Shown one piece after another: positions 5,903-10,054 of a stretch of DNA of 10,054 bases. The notes beneath the pieces were generated by a model. That model made no database searches, was not told the origin of the DNA, and worked only from the letters and a program-made list of their open reading frames with translations. Each line of letters opens with the position of its first letter. Positions within the stretch are counted from its first letter, which is position 1. The translations under genes and the position numbers were made by a program. This DNA is from Caulobacteraceae bacterium (GTDB lineage Bacteria; Pseudomonadota; Alphaproteobacteria; Caulobacterales; Caulobacteraceae), in contig JANXWN010000145.1 in assembly GCA_025351125.1 (NCBI GenBank), positions 1 through 10,054 on the forward strand, given 5' to 3'.

Positions 5903-6862
5903 CTAGCCGGCGCCGTGAGTCGTCAGCCACGACCGCACGTCGGCGGCGGATTTGTCAGGGATTTGCTCCATCGGCACATGGCCGACGCCGGGATAGACGA
6001 TGACGGTCGCGCCGGGGATGGCCGCGCCGAAGCGTCGCGCGTCGCTGGATGGGATAAGCCTGTCGTCCGCGCCAAACAGGATCAAGGTCGGAACCTTGAT
6101 CGCCGCCAAGCCCCGCGCCGTGGCGTAGTCGAAGTCGGGACGCGCGATCAGAATGTCGCGATGGCCCGGCGCGCGCGAAAAATCGGTGTAACGTCGAACC
6201 AAATCCGGCGTGACCAAGGATTTGTCGATGAAAGCGGCCTCAAGCCCCTGTTTTGTCAGAGCGGAATTGTCGAGGTTTTTGATGATCGGCCGGGCGATCG
6301 GGTTGGCCAATAGCTTGAAGATCAAGGCGTCGTTTTTGCCGTCGCCCTGACGCGGCCAACCGGCGGCGTCGACCAAGATCAGGCCATTAAGCCGGTCGCC
6401 ATGCGTCAAGGCATAACGCCACGCCACGCCGCCGCCCATGGAATTGCCGCCGATCACAAAGCTCTTGAGGCCCAACGTCGTCGCCAAGGCGTCCACGACC
6501 CCCACTTGCGCAGCGCTCGATGAAGCGTATCCCGTCGGCGCGCGGGTGAGGCCGTGGCCAGGAAGGTCTACGGCGATAATCCGATAACGCTCGCCCAACC
6601 GCGTCGCCCAGGGATCCCAGTCTAAGGTCGAGGCGCTGAAACCGTGCACCAGCACAATCACCGGACCGGCGCGATTGCCCTCGTCTCGATAGTGCGCTCG
6701 CACGCCGCCGGGCAGGTCTACGTAGTGCGAAGTCGTGGTGGCATAGCGCGCTTCGAGGGTTGCGTAAGGAATGTCGGACCGCTGCAGCGCAAAAAACGCG
6801 ACCACCAGTACGACGACCAGGCCGCCCAAAAACCACCCTAGTCTCTTGATCCAGCGTTTCAT
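5903..6862 (-). CDS. Membrane-anchored alpha/beta-hydrolase
   Basis: A 319-residue alpha/beta-hydrolase with one N-terminal membrane helix (residues ~10-26, after the basic MKRWIKRLGW), so the catalytic domain probably faces the periplasm. The oxyanion motif VHGFSAST (72-79), DLPGHG (99-104), the nucleophile elbow GGNSMGGG with Ser141, the acid Asp267 in GADDRLIP, and His295 in PGVGHVP complete the catalytic triad. A cap region lies about 170-245. The substrate cannot be told; lipid ester, haloalkane or C-C bond hydrolases all share this layout, but the absence of special halide or epoxide motifs favours an esterase or lipase. ATG 6862 is chosen over an upstream GTG because AGGGGG stands 8 nt ahead and the anchor begins there. 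It is the first gene of the minus-strand unit that continues into the SPFH, NfeD and hotdog genes. Confidence 0.88.
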   Translation of the reverse strand: MKRWIKRLGWFLGGLVVVLVVAFFALQRSDIPYATLEARYATTTSHYVDLPGGVRAHYRDEGNRAGPVIVLVHGFSASTLDWDPWATRLGERYRIIAVDLPGHGLTRAPTGYASSSAAQVGVVDALATTLGLKSFVIGGNSMGGGVAWRYALTHGDRLNGLILVDAAGWPRQGDGKNDALIFKLLANPIARPIIKNLDNSALTKQGLEAAFIDKSLVTPDLVRRYTDFSRAPGHRDILIARPDFDYATARGLAAIKVPTLILFGADDRLIPSSDARRFGAAIPGATVIVYPGVGHVPMEQIPDKSAADVRSWLTTHGAG

Positions 6863-6870
6863 CCCGGTTG

Positions 6871-6876
6871 CCCCCT
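6871..6876 (-). promoter_or_regulatory. Ribosome binding site of the hydrolase gene
   Basis: AGGGGG on the minus strand, 8 nt before ATG 6862, supports this start over the GTG at 6925. Confidence 0.5.
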
Positions 6877-6972
6877 GCCTCGTCCTCTGTCGGCAATGGT
6901 TGTCGTTTGACGGCGTCACGGTCAAGACCCCTCAGGCGCGTAACCCGATTGGGTGGGGCGGCAAATAGGCTT

Positions 6973-6978
6973 AAGAGG
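6973..6978 (+). promoter_or_regulatory. Ribosome binding site of dsbD
   Basis: AAGAGG lies 8 nt before ATG 6987 and fits the start that yields a clean signal peptide. Confidence 0.5.
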
Positions 6979-6986
6979 TTGCACCT

Positions 6987-9089
6987 ATGAAACACGTCAT
7001 TATCGCCCTTGCGGCCCTGATAGGGTCTTTGGCGGCCCTCGGCGCCGCTGCGGCGCCTGTGGCGTCGGCCCACGCCAAGACCGAACTTGTCGCCGAAACA
7101 ACAGGCGTAGCGCCCGGATCGACGGTGTGGATCGCGACGGCGCAGACCTTTGACAAAGGCTGGCACAGCTATTGGCGCAATCCGGGCGACGCCGGTGAGG
7201 CGACGTCGATCAAATGGACTTTGCCGACCGGCTGGCGGGCGGGCGAGATCGTCTGGCCGACGCCGAGACGCCTGCCGGTCGGGCCAACCATGAATTACGG
7301 TTACGAGGACGGCGTGATCCTGGCCACCCCGGTGCAGATACCCGCCGACGCGAAGGTCGGCCAGAGCGTGACTGTTGCCGCCGTGGTGAATTTTCTGGTT
7401 TGCGCCGAGGTTTGCGTGCCTGACACCGCGACGGTCAGCCTCGCCCTGCCGGTGGTGGCGGGCAACCTGTCCCCCGACCCGGTTTGGAGCGCGAGAATTG
7501 CGCAAACCCTGGCCGCCGCGCCTAAGTCGGGTGGCCTTGCCGCCGTGTTCACGACGGCGGGGGGCGTGTTGAAACTGGCGATCAGCGGTGCGGCGCTCGC
7601 GGGCGCCGCTGACATGGATGCCTATTTCTATCCGTTTGACGGCGCCCTGATCGACCATGCCAAACCCCAAGCCGTCGAGCGCGGACCGGGTGGCATGACC
7701 CTCACGCTTACGGCCGGATCGGCCTTTGCGAAAGGCCCCGGGCCGGCGGCGGCGGGCGGCGTTTTGACGGTGGACGGCAAGGCGTATGAAATCGCCGCCA
7801 AGCCCGGCGCCTTGCCCGCTGCGGCAGGGGGGCTTGGCGCCCCCCATAGCGGCGCGGGCGGATTGGGCTTGGCGCTCGCCACCTTGTTCGCCTTCCTGGG
7901 CGGCGTCATTCTCAATCTGATGCCGTGCGTATTTCCGATCCTGTCGATGAAGGCGGTCGCCCTGACGACACACCGCGACGATCCCGCGAATTTGCGGCGC
8001 CAGGCTCTCGCCTTTCTCGCCGGGGTTCTTGCGACCTTCGTCGCCTTGGCCGCGGTACTGATCGCGGCGCGGGCGGCCGGAACCGCCGTCGGATGGGGGT
8101 TTCAGCTGCAGTCGCCCGCGGTCGTCGCCGTTCTCGCCTTGGTGATGCTGGCCGCCGCCCTCAATTTGTCCGGCCTATTCGAAATCGGAACGTCGGCGCA
8201 GGGATTGGGAGCGGGCCTAGCCGCGCGAGGCGGTGCGATTGGATCGGTGATGACGGGCGTCTTGGCGGTCGTCGTCGCCGCGCCGTGCACGGCCCCCTTC
8301 ATGGGTCCGGCGCTTGGCTTCGCCTTAACTCAGAGCGCCGTGACGGCATTGCTGGTGTTCGTCGCGCTCGGCCTGGGGTTCGCCGCGCCCTTTATCCTCT
8401 TGGCGTTTAGTCCGGGCCTGCTTCGTCGGTTGCCCAAGCCCGGCGCGTGGATGGACCTTTTCCGCAAAGCGATGGCCTTTCCGATGTATGCCGCCGCCGC
8501 TTGGCTGATTTGGGTTATCGCGCAGCAGACGGACTCCGAAGGATTGGCCCGGGTCCTAGCCGCCGCCGTGGTTTTGGCTCTCGCGGCTTGGCTCTATGGT
8601 TTGGCGCGGTATCGACAAGGTTTGGCCAAACCGACCGCGCTCGCCTTCGCCTTCGCCGCCGGTGCGGCGGCGACGGCGATCGGTCTAGTCGGCGCCCGCC
8701 CGTTTGCGCCGCCACCGCATCGCACGGGCGCGGTCGCTTTCTCGGACGCGCTGGCATCGCGACCCTGGAGCCCCGAAACCCTTGCAGCTCTTCGCGCGCA
8801 AGGCAGACCGATGTTCGTCAACTTCACCGCCGCTTGGTGCGTCACCTGCCAGGTGAACGAACGCGTGGCCTTTTCCAGCCCGACCGTCGCCGCCGCCTTC
8901 AAGCGCAGCGGCACGGTATATCTTGTCGCCGACTGGACCAACCGCGACGGGGCCATCGCCAAAGCTCTGGCCGAGCAGGGCCGCATCGGCGTGCCGCTTT
9001 ATCTGGTCTATCCCGCCAAGGGCGGCCCGCCACGGGTTCTTCCGCAATTGCTGACACCCGCTATCGTGGTGGAGGCGCTTGACCCCTAG
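6987..9089 (+). CDS. dsbD: DsbD/ScsB-type thiol:disulfide interchange protein
   Basis: A 700-residue inner-membrane reductase that passes electrons from cytoplasmic thioredoxin to extracytoplasmic thiol proteins. Order: signal peptide (1-~29, ending ASAHA); N-terminal DsbD_N-type domain with the signature GWHSYWRNPGDAG (58-70) and the cysteine pair Cys139/Cys143 (FLVCAEVCVP); a polytopic membrane domain (~292-570) with the two redox cysteines Cys314 (LMPCVFP) and Cys434 (AAPCTAPFMGPALG); and a C-terminal thioredoxin domain with Cys618-Val-Thr-Cys621 (TAAWCVTC). All six catalytic cysteines are present, so the relay should be complete. The CxxxC pair in the first domain and the WRNPGD motif are closer to ScsB-like proteins than to E. 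coli DsbD. No scsA/C/D or cytochrome c maturation genes lie beside it here. Length is within the family range. The name dsbD is used in the broad family sense. Confidence 0.93.
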   Translation: MKHVIIALAALIGSLAALGAAAAPVASAHAKTELVAETTGVAPGSTVWIATAQTFDKGWHSYWRNPGDAGEATSIKWTLPTGWRAGEIVWPTPRRLPVGPTMNYGYEDGVILATPVQIPADAKVGQSVTVAAVVNFLVCAEVCVPDTATVSLALPVVAGNLSPDPVWSARIAQTLAAAPKSGGLAAVFTTAGGVLKLAISGAALAGAADMDAYFYPFDGALIDHAKPQAVERGPGGMTLTLTAGSAFAKGPGPAAAGGVLTVDGKAYEIAAKPGALPAAAGGLGAPHSGAGGLGLALATLFAFLGGVILNLMPCVFPILSMKAVALTTHRDDPANLRRQALAFLAGVLATFVALAAVLIAARAAGTAVGWGFQLQSPAVVAVLALVMLAAALNLSGLFEIGTSAQGLGAGLAARGGAIGSVMTGVLAVVVAAPCTAPFMGPALGFALTQSAVTALLVFVALGLGFAAPFILLAFSPGLLRRLPKPGAWMDLFRKAMAFPMYAAAAWLIWVIAQQTDSEGLARVLAAAVVLALAAWLYGLARYRQGLAKPTALAFAFAAGAAATAIGLVGARPFAPPPHRTGAVAFSDALASRPWSPETLAALRAQGRPMFVNFTAAWCVTCQVNERVAFSSPTVAAAFKRSGTVYLVADWTNRDGAIAKALAEQGRIGVPLYLVYPAKGGPPRVLPQLLTPAIVVEALDP

Positions 9090-9128
9090 AGAAGGCGCGC
9101 GCGGAAACAAGGCAGGGCGCATTCTCTA
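9087..9128. terminator. Hairpin between convergent genes, likely bidirectional terminator
   Basis: TAGAGAAGGCGC (9087-9098) and GCGCATTCTCTA (9117-9128) pair over 12 positions with one mismatch around an 18-nt loop. The stem includes the dsbD stop codon and sits between dsbD and the DUF4440 gene, which end tail-to-tail. Neither side has a long T-run, so it could instead be an mRNA-end stabiliser for both transcripts. Confidence 0.5.
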
Positions 9129-9138
9129 CGGCTCGCGA

Positions 9139-9519
9139 CTATTTCATTGGGTGAGGGCTTGAGTGGCGACGCACTACGCGCCAGATCGCGTCGCGGCGAA
9201 TCCAGACATCCGTAACGTAAAAATTCTCCCTGATGGCATGGCCGTCGAACACGATGTCCCACCAGCCTTCGACAGTCGCCAGGGCGGTATCGCCAAATAA
9301 TTGCACTGACGTTGTATCTGTCGTGAAATCGTTGAACGTGATGGTGGGCGCCGTCGCGAGCCATTGCGCCCGATTGACCGCGGTCACGCCGGTCGATCGA
9401 ATACCGACCAATTGAAACTCCAGCGCGAGCAAGGTCTCGAGCGTTGTCTGGTCCCGAGCAATCAGCGCCGCGGTCCAGCGCGCTTCGAGCGCTGAAATCG
9501 CCGCCGCCTCTCCGCTCAT
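9139..9519 (-). CDS. DUF4440 / NTF2-like (SnoaL-type) protein
   Basis: From ATG 9519 this is a 126-residue protein of the NTF2-like superfamily, DUF4440 type. Visible pattern: EAAAISALEARWTAALIARD as the first helix, LETLLALEFQLVGIRSTG, a Trp-containing WLATAP stretch, FNDFTTD and the strand DTALATVEGWWDIVFDG, then FYVTDVWIRRDAIWRVVRRH at the end. Such small cone-shaped proteins act as steroid-isomerase-like enzymes, ligand binders or immunity proteins, and no substrate can be deduced here. A TTG at 9537 is in frame and has a weak AGGG at a good distance (adding MAVSLR), so either start is possible. It lies downstream of atpF on the same strand, which seems incidental to ATP synthesis. Confidence 0.82.
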   Translation of the reverse strand: MSGEAAAISALEARWTAALIARDQTTLETLLALEFQLVGIRSTGVTAVNRAQWLATAPTITFNDFTTDTTSVQLFGDTALATVEGWWDIVFDGHAIRENFYVTDVWIRRDAIWRVVRRHSSPHPMK

Positions 9520-9546
9520 CCGCAATGAAACAGCCAAGGTCGCACC

Positions 9547-9639
9547 CTATTTTCGGAGGATTGATGCAATGTGCGCGTGGGCGCCGTCGTCGCCATCGCC
9601 AAGTAAACCACAAGACCGGCACTTCACATCGCGTACCAT
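9547..9639 (-). CDS. Possible 30-residue mini-protein with a CxxC motif
   Basis: Between atpF and the DUF4440 gene the minus strand has ATG 9639 to TAG 9547, coding MVRDVKCRSCGLLGDGDDGA followed by HAHIASILRK. It has one Cys-x-x-Cys-Gly motif and two His, as in small zinc-binding knuckles. Purine-rich GAGGACAAGG lies 3-12 nt before the ATG. It begins 21 nt after the atpF stop and ends 9 nt before the TTG start option of the next gene, which fits an operon-like spacing. So short a frame can arise by chance, and I know no matching family. Confidence 0.25.
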   Translation of the reverse strand: MVRDVKCRSCGLLGDGDDGAHAHIASILRK

Positions 9640-9659
9640 GGCCTTGTCCTCGATTGACG

Positions 9660-10054
9660 CTAAGCGGCGAAACGCTTCGCGAGGCCGGCTAACCCGGCAT
9701 CGATCAACGGGTCGGCTTTGGCCTCGGCGATCCGCGAGGTTAACACCGCTTCGGCAGCCATGGCGGCCATGTCGGCGGCGGCGGCTTTGACTTCGGAGGC
9801 GGCCTGCGCTTCGGCGATGGCGATCTTGCGGACCGCCAGTTCACCGCGACGCTTGATATCTTCGTCCAGCTTGATCGCTGCTTCGGCGCGCATCCGCTCG
9901 GCGTCGGCATGGGCGGCTTTCAGCATTTCCGCGGCCGCCTTTTCGGTGTCGGCGCGCTGCGCCTTGACTTGCGCGAGCAAGGATTCGGCTTCAGCGTGCA
10001 AGCGAGCCGCCTCGTCCAGTTGCGCCTGAACCTTGGCCCCGGCGGCATCCAACG
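9660..10054 (-). CDS. atpF: F0F1 ATP synthase subunit b, C-terminal part (start outside window)
   Basis: Subunit b is the peripheral stalk that holds F1 against F0. About 131 C-terminal residues are visible and the frame is open at the right edge. They form one long Ala/Glu/Lys-rich amphipathic helix typical of the b/b' stalk, beginning [18 protein letters not shown] and continuing with [20 protein letters not shown], then [23 protein letters not shown], and ending in [10 protein letters not shown]. The N-terminal membrane helix is missing because the window ends. In Alphaproteobacteria the F0 genes usually run atpI-atpB-atpE-atpG(b')-atpF(b), which would make this the last gene of that operon. 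Subunit b' is the alternative, but the RxxxIxxxLDEAxxL-like start and RKIAxAEAQA block fit b better. Confidence 0.85.
   Translation of the reverse strand, partial: LDAAGAKVQAQLDEAARLHAEAESLLAQVKAQRADTEKAAAEMLKAAHADAERMRAEAAIKLDEDIKRRGELAVRKIAIAEAQAASEVKAAAADMAAMAAEAVLTSRIAEAKADPLIDAGLAGLAKRFAA

Larger units (their letters stand above)
6863..6986. promoter_or_regulatory. Divergent promoter region
   Basis: This 124-bp gap separates the hydrolase gene (leftward) from dsbD (rightward) and must hold promoters for both. Within it, TTGAC (6907-6911) and GTCAA (6921-6925) form an inverted pair, so a TTGAC -35-like hexamer exists on each strand. I could not find convincing -10 hexamers at 17 nt, so exact promoters are not called. 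The pair could equally be an operator. Confidence 0.4.

Noticed and set aside
6387..7973. Very long minus-strand open frame across the hydrolase gene and dsbD
   Set aside because: It is antisense to dsbD and out of frame with the hydrolase, rich in Arg/Gly, and crosses the divergent promoter region; it is a product of high GC content.
1479..9089. Joint glutathione/thiol system of Ggt and DsbD
   Set aside because: Both act on thiols outside the cytoplasm, but they are nearly 4 kb apart, separated by opposite-strand genes and without shared signals.
9086..9622. Minus-strand open frame overlapping the DUF4440 gene in another frame
   Set aside because: The DUF4440 frame has clear domain structure; this one is Arg/Cys-rich and spans the convergent hairpin.

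Overview
The window is GC-rich (roughly 63-65 %) chromosomal DNA with dense, strand-clustered genes. The end of the F0F1 ATP synthase b-subunit gene, a PhaR-type polyhydroxyalkanoate regulator, a SapC-family protein and a stomatin/NfeD pair together suggest an alphaproteobacterium; the order cannot be fixed from this sequence. Most of the content is housekeeping or conserved accessory genes. No phage, IS transposase, CRISPR array, tRNA or rRNA gene was seen.

Layout. (1) 1-3152, plus strand: 3' part of phaR, then a SapC-family gene and a secreted gamma-glutamyltransferase (ggt) only 20 nt behind it. (2) 3153-3524: a non-coding accessory patch with an approximately 150-bp imperfect palindromic repeat (3160-3312) and a possible decayed minus-strand gene end (about 3412-3530). 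(3) 3525-3989, plus strand: a small DUF3883 (PD-(D/E)XK-like) protein with lower GC at third codon positions than its neighbours, probably acquired. (4) 3994-6862, minus strand: a four-gene unit read from right to left: membrane-anchored alpha/beta hydrolase, SPFH/stomatin-like protein, NfeD-like protein, MaoC-like hotdog protein. The last three genes are spaced by 2-4 nt. (5) 6863-6986: divergent promoter region. (6) 6987-9089, plus strand: a full-length DsbD/ScsB-type thiol:disulfide reductase with all three cysteine pairs. (7) 9090-9138: convergent intergenic space with a strong hairpin. (8) 9139-10054, minus strand: a DUF4440/NTF2-like gene, a possible 30-residue CxxC mini-ORF, and the 3' end of atpF.

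How the parts work together. The minus-strand unit looks like a membrane-quality or lipid-domain module: SPFH and NfeD proteins are established partners, here bracketed by a lipase-like hydrolase and a hotdog protein that seems to lack hydratase catalytic residues. Ggt (extracytoplasmic glutathione cleavage) and DsbD (electron delivery to extracytoplasmic thiols) both act on thiol chemistry outside the cytoplasm, but nothing shows that they are co-regulated. The least ordinary stretch is 3153-3989, with a repeat, a gene fossil and an acquired-looking nuclease-fold protein.
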